Assembly (NCBI RefSeq): GCF_000423945.1
Contig: NZ_AUIY01000004.1
Coordinates: 62,001-126,000 of the forward strand
Reading direction: 5' to 3'
DNA from: Butyrivibrio sp. XPD2002
Lineage (GTDB): Bacteria; Bacillota; Clostridia; Lachnospirales; Lachnospiraceae
Length of the DNA: 64,000 nucleotides
Within the stretch, counting starts at the first letter, position 1. Every line of letters starts with the position of its first letter. Below, one piece after another: positions 34,511-43,788 of the stretch. The position numbers and the translations under genes were made by a program. The notes under the pieces are model-generated. The model did not search any database. It was not told the DNA's origin and worked only from the letters and a program-made list of their open reading frames with translations.

Positions 34511-35615
34511 GAACAGAAGCAGGATAATCCTGGCAGTCATAGCGGCGCTGATTTTGTCAATAGTTATATCGACCTATGCACTTGTGAAGAGCTCCGCGGA
34601 AAATGAAGATTACACCATCTCGGTCGTGGTTGAGGACAGCCAGAGTGAGAGGTGGAATTCCTTCAGGCTTGGAGCGGAGAGCGCAGCCACTGACAGAGGC
34701 GTGATGATTGATTTTGTAAATACATCGGGCTTTAGCGGTGCGGAGGAAGAACTGTCCATCATAGACAAGCAGATTCAGAACGGCGCGGATGCCATTGTGA
34801 CAGAGCTTATAAAAAGCGGTGGAACTGCAGACAATATCAAGGACATAAGCGGAAAAGCAGTCCTTGCCCTCACGGGAACAGGGGTAGAGACTGACGTAGA
34901 CATCGAGGGTAAGTTCGCAACGATAGCTCCCGACAACTATCAGATAGGAAGAGCCCTTGGAAATGAGGTGCTCCTGAGGCACCAGACAGGACTGTCTGAC
35001 CTTAGGATAGGTATAGTTGCAAAAAGGATGGATACCTACAGTTCAGTGGATAAGGTTACCGGAATTTTTGATACACTTGAAGTTCAAAATGGCAATGTCA
35101 ACTGGTGCATAATCCTTGGCGGAGAGGATGGAGATGACTTTTTGAAAAACAGAGCTGGGGGCATGCAGATTTTCAGAAATGATCTTCAGGAAGCAAGTCT
35201 TTCGCTGATAAAGAAGATTTACAGAGATAATCCGGTGGATATAATCGTTGCACTGGATGATGATAGCCTTCAGGCTGCGGCCGAGCTTTTCGGAGAGATA
35301 GAAAATGCCTACGAGTCTAACTCCACAGCCTACACCTACAAGCTGGGTGAGAATGGAAAGCTTCTTCCTTCCTATGAGCTGTACGGTGAGGGGACCTCTA
35401 TCAGAAACATCTCATATCTGGACAGAGGCAGAATTATCAGCATGATAGTGCCAAACGAGTTCAGTATGGGCTACATAGCTGTTGAAAAAGCAGTATCCAA
35501 GCTTGATCACAAGCTTACTTCCATGAAGGACGACATCGTGGAATACCGAGTAATAAACCAGGAGAACATGTTTAAGGATGATATTCAGAAATACCTTTTC
35601 ACAACAATGCAGTGA
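34503..35615 (+). CDS. Membrane-anchored sugar-binding protein (sensor component)
   Basis: The 370-residue protein has one N-terminal membrane helix (about 8-28) without a lipobox and a type I periplasmic-binding domain (about 40-350, with VVVEDSQSERWNSFRLGAES and ADAIVTELI). GGGAGG lies just before the ATG at 34503, which overlaps the kinase end by 8 bases; longer in-frame starts inside the kinase gene are rejected. It is the counterpart of the anchored protein at 14484, although here it follows the kinase. It probably presents a sugar to the kinase rather than to a transporter (inference), since no ABC genes follow. Confidence 0.82.
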   Translation: MAKNRSRIILAVIAALILSIVISTYALVKSSAENEDYTISVVVEDSQSERWNSFRLGAESAATDRGVMIDFVNTSGFSGAEEELSIIDKQIQNGADAIVTELIKSGGTADNIKDISGKAVLALTGTGVETDVDIEGKFATIAPDNYQIGRALGNEVLLRHQTGLSDLRIGIVAKRMDTYSSVDKVTGIFDTLEVQNGNVNWCIILGGEDGDDFLKNRAGGMQIFRNDLQEASLSLIKKIYRDNPVDIIVALDDDSLQAAAELFGEIENAYESNSTAYTYKLGENGKLLPSYELYGEGTSIRNISYLDRGRIISMIVPNEFSMGYIAVEKAVSKLDHKLTSMKDDIVEYRVINQENMFKDDIQKYLFTTMQ

Positions 35616-35635
35616 CCATGAACGAGGGGGGAAAA

Positions 35636-36687
35636 ATGGCCATGAAAGATCAAAAGTACATAAAAAATCTCTGAAAAGATTTTGTGGGATATTGCTGATG
35701 GGAGTGCTTCTCTTTTCATCAATTTCCATGGCAGGATGCGGGAAAAAGGAGCAAAAGTCCACTGAAATCAAGATCGGAGTGTGCGGGTACGACCAGTATG
35801 ATACGTATTTGTCCCAACTGATCCAGTGCTTCGACAAATGCACTACAGATGGTGTGAACGTGGAGTATGTCTATGCTTCACAGAGCCAGATTACGCAAAA
35901 TGAACAGGTGGAAAAGCTGATCACAAAGGGCGTTGACGTTCTCTGCGTGAATCTTGTGGACAGAACCGCACCTAATACGATCATTGACCTGGCTAAGAAA
36001 AATGATATACCGATCATCTTTTTTAATAGGGAGCTGGTTGAAGAGGATATCACCCAGTGGCCAAAGCTTTACTACGTGGGTGCGGATGCCATCGAGTCCG
36101 GAAGACTTCAGGGCGAGCTTGCAGCAAACATGTTAAGAAGAGAATCAGTCAATGCTGATAAAAACGGCGATGGCAGAATTCAGTACGTGGTGCTTGAGGG
36201 CGAGGCAGGCCATCAAGATGCCATCGTTAGAACTGAGTATTCAGTTAATACCCTGATAGAGCAGGGCGTTGATGTAGACAAGGTGGGCTACGCCATAGCT
36301 AACTGGAACAGAGCTCAGGCTCAGACCAAGATGGCACAGCTAATTGAGAGAACGGAAAATGGCATAGAGCTTGTTCTTGCCAATAATGACGACATGGCTC
36401 TTGGCGCAGTGGATGCCTATAACAGTGCAAAGATCTCCGCTGATGAGAGACCGCTTATATTTGGGATCGACGGCACAGACGTCGGACTTGAGGCTGTTGT
36501 AAACAAGACAATCATGGGAACCATCTACAACGACAAGGAAGGTCAGGCCAAGGCTATGTATGACCTTGCGATTGCACTTGCAAAGGGAGAGTCCGTTAGC
36601 TCCTTAAACCTTGAGGATGGCAGATACATAAGACTTCCCTATGCGAAGGTGGATGCCGCCAACGTGCTTCAATATATTCATAAGTGA
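35636..36687 (+). CDS. MglB-like sugar-binding lipoprotein, expressed only through a -1 frameshift or carrying an indel
   Basis: The best start is ATG 35636 with GAGGGGGG 5 bases upstream, but that frame stops at TGA 35672-35674 after 12 codons. The lipoprotein is in the -1 frame from 35668, and the join lies exactly at A AAA AAT (35662-35668), a slippery heptamer. The joined product has a basic start, hydrophobic core, lipobox MAGC (C35 of the joined protein) and a binding domain with DKNGDGRIQYVVLEGE, the MglB calcium loop, and ANNDDMALGA. The long open frame from 35578 has no usable start, as it begins inside the upstream gene. Alternatives are a sequencing or true indel in the A-run, or weak internal initiation at TTG/ATG near 35690. 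It ends the kinase operon. Confidence 0.75.
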
Positions 36688-36751
36688 TGATCGATTTGAA
36701 GAGATAAAGAGCGCTGGCTGAAATACATTTTGCTTGATAAGAGGCTATTAC

Positions 36752-37567
36752 ATGAAGATAATAATTGTGGATGATTTTGCTCCAAAGAAAATACAGATAA
36801 GTGGACAGTGCTTTCGAGTTAAGGAAACTGAGCCTGGTGTGTTCAGATTCATTACAGGAGAGCATGTGCTTTATATAAAAGAGTCAGATAGTAAAGGCGA
36901 TGCAAAAGCTTTTGATATTTCCTGCTCCAAGAAGGAATGGGAAAAAATCTGGATGCCATATTTTGATATGGACAGAAACTACGCTGATATTTGTAGCAGG
37001 GAATATGGTAAGCACAGCTTTAGTGACAAAGCCATAGACTGCGGCCGCGGCCTTAGAATCCTGAAGCAGGATAAGTGGGAGATGCTGATATCCTTTATTA
37101 TTTCCCAGAGGAAAAGTATTCCGGCTATATCAAGTGCCGTGGAAGCAATCTCAGCTAAGTTTGGAACAAAGCTTGATGATGAAATATATGCTTTTCCTAC
37201 ATCAAAGCAGATGGCCGGAGCCACACTTGATGATTTAAAGGAATGTGGTCTTGGCTACAGAGCTCCATACGTGTATGATGCAATTAGAAGAGCAAATAGC
37301 GGAGAGCTTGATCTTGAGAAGCTGGACGACCTTGATGATGAAGGGTTATTTGAAGCTCTGATGGAGGTCCACGGCGTTGGTAAAAAGGTGTCCAACTGTG
37401 TGTGCCTTTTTGCATACGCGAGGATGGGCAGAGCCCCTGTTGATGTGTGGATCGCCAGGGCGATAGATGAAGAGTTTGGCGGGGTGAATCCTTTCCCTGA
37501 ATATGGGGAGAATGCAGGAATAATACAGCAGTACATATTCTATTATGAGAAAAATGGCAGAGCGTAA
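36752..37567 (+). CDS. 8-oxoguanine DNA glycosylase, OGG family
   Basis: The 271-residue protein has an N-terminal OGG domain (about 1-110) and an HhH-GPD domain. The hairpin GVGKKVSNCVCLF contains catalytic K212, and D231 in PVDVWI lies 19 residues later, as between K249 and D268 of human OGG1. It should excise 8-oxoguanine and cleave the abasic site. Start ATG 36752 is preferred over 36734 by fit to the domain start (MKIIIVDDF). No SD of note is present. It is not functionally linked to its sugar-sensing neighbours. Confidence 0.85.
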   Translation: MKIIIVDDFAPKKIQISGQCFRVKETEPGVFRFITGEHVLYIKESDSKGDAKAFDISCSKKEWEKIWMPYFDMDRNYADICSREYGKHSFSDKAIDCGRGLRILKQDKWEMLISFIISQRKSIPAISSAVEAISAKFGTKLDDEIYAFPTSKQMAGATLDDLKECGLGYRAPYVYDAIRRANSGELDLEKLDDLDDEGLFEALMEVHGVGKKVSNCVCLFAYARMGRAPVDVWIARAIDEEFGGVNPFPEYGENAGIIQQYIFYYEKNGRA

Positions 37568-37591
37568 TTATTCAGAGGTTTTGGAGGCACT

Positions 37592-38500
37592 ATGAGAAAT
37601 AGAGTCAGCGTTTTTTTCAAAATGATTAGAACCATATCCGCTGTGGTGATGTGTGTTGTTTTAGGCGCAGGAGCTTCTGTGTGTATTCCTGCTTACAATG
37701 CTAAAGCCACCTACATTGTGGATATAGAATCTCCCGACGGACCAAGGGGCTACGGCGTGTACATTGGTGCAACTGCCGAGCAGCTTCACGCTAAGCTTGA
37801 TAATGACACCAATATCGGGCTTGCAATAATCGATGCCCAGAACGTATCCGCTGAGGATGTGGGATCTCTTAAGGCCCACGGAAGGAGAATCTACAGCTAT
37901 CTTAATGTGGGTTCACTTGAGGAATTCAGGGATTACTACAGCACCTTTGAAGGACTTACACTCTCTGCTTATGATAACTGGCCCGGTGAGTACTGGATCG
38001 ATGTCTCAGAGCAGGCATGGCAGGATTATGTTGTTGATAATATTGCAGCGGAGCTGGTATTAAAGGGAGCTGATGGATTTTTCATAGATAATACTGATGT
38101 CTACTATCTCTATCAGCATAGCTGGATATATAAGGGACTTGTGAAGATACTTACCAGACTGAAGGATAAGTACCACCTTCCCATAATCATCAACGGTGGA
38201 GACATGTTTGTCAGTAAGCTCATGGATGATGGGAATACAGCGCTTATTGACGGCATAAATCAGGAGTCGGTTTTCAGCACCATTGAGGACTATGAGAATG
38301 GTGTGTTTGGCGAGCAGACCGCTATGGACAGGGCCTATATGGAGGAGTATCTGGCGAGAGCCTACAAGCAGGGACTTTTCGTGTACATGATTGAGTACAC
38401 TCAGGATATGAGACTTGTTGATAAGATAAGGGAGTTTTGCCAGCAGAATGGATACAAGTGCTATGTTACTGATTCACTGTCGCTGGATGGGAATGTGTGA
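37592..38500 (+). CDS. Secreted GH114-like (endo-alpha-1,4-polygalactosaminidase family) protein
   Basis: The 302-residue protein has a signal peptide (about 1-38, ending AYNAKA) and a TIM-barrel-like domain with RIYSYLNVGSLEEFRDYY, NWPGEYWIDVSEQAWQDYV and GADGFFIDNTDVYY. These are features of the TM1410/GH114 group, in which the IDN aspartate is a conserved barrel residue. Known members cleave galactosamine polymers or remain uncharacterised. It starts 24 bases after the OGG gene with GAGG upstream. The substrate is not resolved; the protein is likely released or trapped in the wall. Confidence 0.8.
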   Translation: MRNRVSVFFKMIRTISAVVMCVVLGAGASVCIPAYNAKATYIVDIESPDGPRGYGVYIGATAEQLHAKLDNDTNIGLAIIDAQNVSAEDVGSLKAHGRRIYSYLNVGSLEEFRDYYSTFEGLTLSAYDNWPGEYWIDVSEQAWQDYVVDNIAAELVLKGADGFFIDNTDVYYLYQHSWIYKGLVKILTRLKDKYHLPIIINGGDMFVSKLMDDGNTALIDGINQESVFSTIEDYENGVFGEQTAMDRAYMEEYLARAYKQGLFVYMIEYTQDMRLVDKIREFCQQNGYKCYVTDSLSLDGNV

Positions 38501-38625
38501 CATATGATGATTATGGAAGCTTAAATAGTCTGATGATTTTGAAGAAATAAGATTTTTGAAATTCTAAGCATATTGATTAGAAGATATGTGATGCTATTGA
38601 TAATGAGAAAAGAAGGTTGGGCGAT

Positions 38626-39315
38626 ATGAATAGATGTGTAATTGTTGGGGGATCTACGATAGGAAATTATGAATTTGTCCGTGATCACATTAGGGTTACA
38701 GATTATGTAATCTACTGTGATTGCGGACTTTCTCATATGGAGAAGCTGGGAGCTGCACCTTCTCTTATTGTGGGAGATTTCGACTCCCACGAGAATCCGC
38801 ACATGGATGTTGAGACTATTGTGTTGCCCACAGAAAAGGACGATACCGACACTGTTTATGCGGTGAAGGAAGGCATAAAGCGTGGGTACACGGAGTTTGT
38901 GCTCGTTGGAGTTTTGGGAAAACGCTTCGACCACACCCTTGGGAATCTTGCAATTCTTCTTATGTTGGATGAGAAGGGCTGTGATGGAATGATAGTTGAT
39001 GACTACTCTGAGATAAGGGTGGTTTCAGGTAAAACAGACAATGTTATTTCTAGAGAAGCTGATGAAAGTACTGTTTCTCTAAAGAGCGGTACTGGATATA
39101 TAGAAATTCCGTCAGGCTGTAAGTATTTCTCTCTCCTGGCAGCAGGCGGTGATGCGCACGGAGTAACAATCCGGGATGCCAAGTACAATATTGAGGAGGC
39201 AGACCTTTGTACAAGCTTTCCACTTGGGGTTTCCAATGAAGTTCCTGAAGGTAATACCGCTAAGGTAAGTGTACGAGAAGGGAAACTGTTCGTAATTATT
39301 GTGGTAAGTGAGTGA
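38626..39315 (+). CDS. thiN: Thiamine pyrophosphokinase
   Basis: The 229-residue protein has MNRCVIVGGSTIGNYEF, CDCGLSHMEKLGAAPSLIVG then DFDSH, PTEKDDTDTVYAVKEG and GKRFDHTLGNLA, the ThiN active-site set that transfers pyrophosphate from ATP to thiamine. The C-terminal half holds the usual thiamine-binding beta domain, with GVSNE near residue 200. ATG 38626 is preferred over TTG 38617 because AGAAGG lies 9 bases before it. No TPP riboswitch is seen upstream. Confidence 0.92.
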   Translation: MNRCVIVGGSTIGNYEFVRDHIRVTDYVIYCDCGLSHMEKLGAAPSLIVGDFDSHENPHMDVETIVLPTEKDDTDTVYAVKEGIKRGYTEFVLVGVLGKRFDHTLGNLAILLMLDEKGCDGMIVDDYSEIRVVSGKTDNVISREADESTVSLKSGTGYIEIPSGCKYFSLLAAGGDAHGVTIRDAKYNIEEADLCTSFPLGVSNEVPEGNTAKVSVREGKLFVIIVVSE

Positions 39316-40003
39316 GATTGCGTTATAGAGAATAATTATTTGCGTTATATGGTTTATTTTGGCGCGGAAATTTCCTCCTTTTGACTGGCATTCAACCAGG
39401 AAGGTTTATATATGGGCGATAGACGTAACGGATTACGAAAAACAAATGATAATTCTGAGGACTGTTACGCCAAAACCAAGAAATGATATTGAGCCGACGT
39501 ACTTTTACACAAATTTCTCTAAGATTATATTTGACGAGTGTTTAAATTAAAGGAAAAATTACGCCGGCATGAATTGTTTTAGAAGAATAGGTTGCACGCA
39601 AACGGAATAACGATAACATTTGTAAAAAAGAGATGGACCGGAAGGCACATAATTTGCAAGACCGGCGTAACGCAGATATTACAGGGATAAAAAATGCAGT
39701 CTGAATACAAAAATCCAAAAGCATAGACTGAACAAAAGTTCCGTAAAAAGCGGCAACCGCCCAAACCAGAACACAACACATCTAATGTACAGAAAATAAG
39801 GGTTAATAAGTATAATTATTACGGTTACAAAATTAGTGGATTGCCCACAAAATATAAAACGCAGCAAGAATAAGTGCTATAAATGCAGAAGAGAAAAACA
39901 TAGAAGAAAATAGTAACAGAAGCTTGTATGCAGTAGCTTAGCAAGAAACAATAATAAACCAAAGACAATACATCTGATAAAACCTGATAGAGAGGATTTA
40001 GGT
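39316..40003 (+). repeat. Intergenic island C with GACGTAAC-family repeats
   Basis: No credible gene in these 688 bases. ATAGACGTAACGGATTACG lies at 39419-39437 and a variant CCGGCGTAACGCAGATATTAC at 39662-39682. The stretch 39594-39643 (CAAACG, ATAACGATAA, TTTG, GGACCGGAA) repeats 30802-30850 of island B. Short frames on both strands overlap these repeats and have no ribosome sites. The last 15 bases hold the GAGAGG site of the GH31 gene. Confidence 0.6.
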
Positions 40004-42040
40004 ATGAAATTCACCAACGAAAATGGGGCACTTGTAGCAAAAAGGCAGGGCGAGACACTTAGAATCGAAGCCTGGGGAAAGAATGCCCTGAGAATACGCA
40101 CAACAATGTATCCTGAATTTACAGGAAGAAACTGGGCACTTACAAATAATGCAGCGGACGATCCCGGTAAAAAGAACAATTCCAAGGATCATGTAACTGC
40201 AGCAAATTCAGTAATATCAATAACGGCAAGGGAGGATGGCCCCTTTGCTGAAATTAAAAACGGAAGAGTAAAGGCAACCGTGAACTTTGCGGGAGTTATC
40301 ACTTTTTATAAGGATGACGTGATGTTCCTCAGAGAGTACTTCAGATGCTACGGCGGAACAGAGTCAAAGGAATCAAGATGCCTTAAATATGTAAACAGAG
40401 ATTACAAGCCTCATGTGGGAGGAGACTACCGCATCACTCAGAAATTTGAGAGTAACGACGGCGAGAAGATCTTCGGAATGGGCCAGTATCAGCATGCATA
40501 CACAGACTTAAAGGGATGCATACTTGATCTTGAGCAGAGAAATTCACAGGTATCAATTCCCTTTGCAGTATCAAGTCTTGGCTACGGATTCCTCTGGAAC
40601 AATCCGGCAGTTGGACGCGTAACCTTCGGTAACAACTACACTGAGTGGGTGGCAGAGGCTACCAAGGAGCTTGATTACTGGATCACAGTAGCTGACACAC
40701 CAAAGGAAATAGTTGAGAATTACACTGAGGAAACAGGACGTTCACCCAAGATGCCTGATGACCTTCTTGGCCTCTGGCAGTGCAAGCTTCGCTACCGCAC
40801 ACAGGAGGAGGTTCTCAAGGTTGCTCACGACTGTAAGGAGCACGGCGTTCCGATCGACTGCATCGTAATCGACTTCTTCCACTGGACAGTTCAGGGCGAT
40901 TGGAAGTTCGACAAGACCTACTGGCCTGATCCCAAGGCAATGGTTGATGAGCTTCACAGCATGGGCATCAAGGTTGTGGTATCCGTATGGCCTACAGTTG
41001 ATAAGAGAAGTGAGCACTTCTATGACATGCTTGAGCGCGGCCTTCTTATGAAAAATGAGAGAGGCGGACTTCAGAACTATGACTTCGAGGGTGACTGCAC
41101 AGTATTCGATGCTACTAACCCCGAGGCGAGAGATTATGTCTGGGAAGTTTGCAAAAAGAATTACTATGACCTTGGCATAGATATGTTCTGGCTTGATAAT
41201 TCAGAGCCTGATCTAGTAAAATATGACTTTGATTCAATGCGCTATTACATGGGACCCGCACTTGAAGTGAGCAACATCTATCCTCAGTACTACAGCAGAG
41301 TATTTTATGACAAGATGACTAAGCTTCAGGAAAAGCCCGTAGTCAGCCTTCTTCGCTCAGCCTGGGCAGGAAGCCAGAAGTACGGCAATGTTGTCTGGTC
41401 AGGTGATGTTCCCAGTACCTTCGAGGCACTTCGCGATCAGCTGGCAGCAGGTCTTAACATGGGACTTGCAGGAATTTCATGGTGGACAACAGACATCGGC
41501 GGCTTCATGACTGATGATGTAAACGATCCTGATTTCAGACAGCTCCTTATCAGATGGTATGAGTTTGCGGTATTTTCACCCATCCTCAGAATCCACGGAG
41601 ACCGCGGACCCTACAATATTCCTGCGCTTGATGACAGAAACTTTGGAGGCGGATATCTCCACACCGGTCAGGACAACGAGCTTTGGAGCTACGGTGAGGA
41701 TAACTTCAAGATCATGAAGGATCAGCTTGATCTTCGTCATGAGCTTAAGCCCTACATCAAGACTCTTTACAAGGAGACAAGCGAAAACGGAGCACCTATC
41801 ATCAGAACACTTTTCTACGAATTCCCTGAGGACAAAAAGTGCTGGGAAACCTATGATGAGTACATGTTCGGTGACAAGTATCTCGTAGCACCTATCCTTG
41901 AGCTCAACCAGTTCGAGAGAGAGGTTTACCTCCCTGCCGGAAAGTGGGAAGATATAAGAGACGGCAAGACCTACGAGGGTGGCCAGACAATAACTGCCAA
42001 GGCACCCATCGAGTCAATTCCGGTATTTAAGAGAGTTTAA
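40004..42040 (+). CDS. GH31 family alpha-xylosidase/alpha-glucosidase, cytoplasmic
   Basis: The 678-residue enzyme has an N-terminal beta-sandwich (about 1-235), the catalytic barrel with nucleophile D398 in MFWLDNSEPD and acid/base D468 in VVWSGDVPSTFEAL, and a proximal C-terminal beta domain. CIVIDFFHWTVQGDWKFD is typical of the alpha-xylosidase/alpha-glucosidase branch. There is no signal peptide, so it acts on imported oligosaccharides. It is first in the locus that includes binding proteins, sensors, permeases, GH42 and GH3, and its stop shares a base with the next ATG. Xyloside versus glucoside cannot be decided by eye. Confidence 0.9.
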   Translation: MKFTNENGALVAKRQGETLRIEAWGKNALRIRTTMYPEFTGRNWALTNNAADDPGKKNNSKDHVTAANSVISITAREDGPFAEIKNGRVKATVNFAGVITFYKDDVMFLREYFRCYGGTESKESRCLKYVNRDYKPHVGGDYRITQKFESNDGEKIFGMGQYQHAYTDLKGCILDLEQRNSQVSIPFAVSSLGYGFLWNNPAVGRVTFGNNYTEWVAEATKELDYWITVADTPKEIVENYTEETGRSPKMPDDLLGLWQCKLRYRTQEEVLKVAHDCKEHGVPIDCIVIDFFHWTVQGDWKFDKTYWPDPKAMVDELHSMGIKVVVSVWPTVDKRSEHFYDMLERGLLMKNERGGLQNYDFEGDCTVFDATNPEARDYVWEVCKKNYYDLGIDMFWLDNSEPDLVKYDFDSMRYYMGPALEVSNIYPQYYSRVFYDKMTKLQEKPVVSLLRSAWAGSQKYGNVVWSGDVPSTFEALRDQLAAGLNMGLAGISWWTTDIGGFMTDDVNDPDFRQLLIRWYEFAVFSPILRIHGDRGPYNIPALDDRNFGGGYLHTGQDNELWSYGEDNFKIMKDQLDLRHELKPYIKTLYKETSENGAPIIRTLFYEFPEDKKCWETYDEYMFGDKYLVAPILELNQFEREVYLPAGKWEDIRDGKTYEGGQTITAKAPIESIPVFKRV

Positions 42041-43788
42041 TGAAGAAAAAATTTCATCGCACAATTTCATTACTATTAACAGTCTGCATCCTGTCAGGGT
42101 GCAGACTTCCTTTTCGTGCAGACAATCGCACGGAGGGGGAGAGAAAATACCCTGAATTCCTGACTATCGACATCTACGATACCCAGGCCAATACCCAGGG
42201 ATTGCAGCGCGGATGGTTTGCGAAAAAGGTTCGCGACAAATTCAATATGCAGCTAAATATCATCTCCTCCAACACAGACCTTAGCTCTGATGCGACCTAT
42301 GAAACCATGCGTGCATCAGGAAAGCTGGGGGACATTATAATCACAAATGTAGATAACGGAAGGCTTTCAGAGCTTGTACGCGAGGGTCTGGTATTAGATC
42401 TCTCGCCCTACCTTGATAACTGCGAGAACCTGAAACAATATGAGGAACAGATCACATTAACTTCCGCCTTTGCGGACGCGGAGGGAAGCTGGGCGGTTCC
42501 AAGCGAGATATCAGACTTTCCGTCAACTGAGCCCTCTGAGATCATCGAGCCCACTAACGCTCCGACACTCAGATGGGATTTATATAAAAAGGCAGGCTAT
42601 CCTGAGATCACTACCTTAGAGGACCTTTTACCAATTCTTAAGACCATGCAGAACATGGCAGGAAAAAGTGATTCGGGAAAAGACGTCTATGCCTTCAGCT
42701 TATTCGGAGACTGGGACGGCGGAGCCATGCAGAACGCAGGTGCCCTGACGTCACTATATGGATATGACATTCAGGGATTTGTCATGCTAAATCCCGAGAA
42801 CGGTGATATACAATCCGTTGCCAATCCCAATTCCCTTTACCTTAAGATGCTTCACTTTTTATTCGAAGCAAACCAGATGGGCCTGGTAGATCCGGAATCC
42901 CAGGTGCAGAACTACGAGACCGTCGCATCAAAGATGAAGGATGGCGCGGTGCTCTATTCCTTCTGGCCCTGGATGGGAGAATCACTTTACAACTCCGATG
43001 AGCATTTGGCTCTTGGCAAGGGCTTCGCATCAGTAAAAATGGATGATGCAAGCTACATCTGCTGGGGTAATGATCCAAATGGAAAACAGAGCTTTTCAAT
43101 AATGGTCGGCGGCAATACCAAGGATCCCCAGAGAATGGTGGACTTCATCGACTGGCTATATTCTGATGAAGGAATCGAGTGCTGTGGATCTCCTACAGGT
43201 GACTTCAGAGGTCCTGAAAACCTCACCTGGGTTAACACAGAAAACGGACCAAAGCTCACAGACTTCGGAGTGGATGCTTTCATAAACATGACTGAGGCGC
43301 TGGATGTTCCAGAGGAATTTGGCGGCGGAACCTGGAAGGCAGGCGTATCAGGCCTTAACTTCAAGCCCGTTGATTTGAAAAATGTTGACAAGAACGACAT
43401 AGATTTTTGCTACCAGAACTGGGATGACTACAAGGAGAAGACCACAGTCAGCATCACGGAGGACTGGCAGAAGCACTATAAGACAGACCTCACACCGATA
43501 CAATATTTTGAAAAACAAAACCTTATCTCTGTAATCCCCGGAACCGAGTGGGCAGCAGAGGACTATCCGGATTACATCAAAACCGTGGAGCTGCAGTGCA
43601 GACAGACACTGGTAGATTATTCGTGGAAAATGGTATTTGCAAGGGACGAGGATGAATTTGACAGTCTTCAGGATACCATGCTTAGTACTCTGGTGCGACT
43701 GGGATTTGATGAGGTTATAAAGATCAACGTCCGCTACGCTCAGGACAGATACGAGGTTTTGAAAAATGCGGCGGAGGTGTCACAATGA
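42040..43788 (+). CDS. LplA-type extracellular solute-binding lipoprotein
   Basis: The 582-residue lipoprotein has lipobox LSGC (C21) and a family 1-like large binding domain with DIYDTQANTQGLQRGWFAKK and KLGDIIITNVDNG. It is related along its length to the lipoprotein at 49461 (shared DxYDxxAN..GxQ.GWF, KFN..LNII, LFxDWDG and YSFWPWMGE/NVFNFMGS regions). Unlike that copy it lacks an acidic linker, and it sits directly before a YesM kinase with a 4-base overlap and away from the permeases. It may therefore act as ligand-presenting partner of the kinase (inference). Confidence 0.85.
   Translation: MKKKFHRTISLLLTVCILSGCRLPFRADNRTEGERKYPEFLTIDIYDTQANTQGLQRGWFAKKVRDKFNMQLNIISSNTDLSSDATYETMRASGKLGDIIITNVDNGRLSELVREGLVLDLSPYLDNCENLKQYEEQITLTSAFADAEGSWAVPSEISDFPSTEPSEIIEPTNAPTLRWDLYKKAGYPEITTLEDLLPILKTMQNMAGKSDSGKDVYAFSLFGDWDGGAMQNAGALTSLYGYDIQGFVMLNPENGDIQSVANPNSLYLKMLHFLFEANQMGLVDPESQVQNYETVASKMKDGAVLYSFWPWMGESLYNSDEHLALGKGFASVKMDDASYICWGNDPNGKQSFSIMVGGNTKDPQRMVDFIDWLYSDEGIECCGSPTGDFRGPENLTWVNTENGPKLTDFGVDAFINMTEALDVPEEFGGGTWKAGVSGLNFKPVDLKNVDKNDIDFCYQNWDDYKEKTTVSITEDWQKHYKTDLTPIQYFEKQNLISVIPGTEWAAEDYPDYIKTVELQCRQTLVDYSWKMVFARDEDEFDSLQDTMLSTLVRLGFDEVIKINVRYAQDRYEVLKNAAEVSQ

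Noticed and set aside
39359-39867. Short open frames on both strands of island C
   Set aside because: They overlap repeat copies, have no ribosome sites, and their cysteine- and phenylalanine-rich translations look like non-coding sequence.
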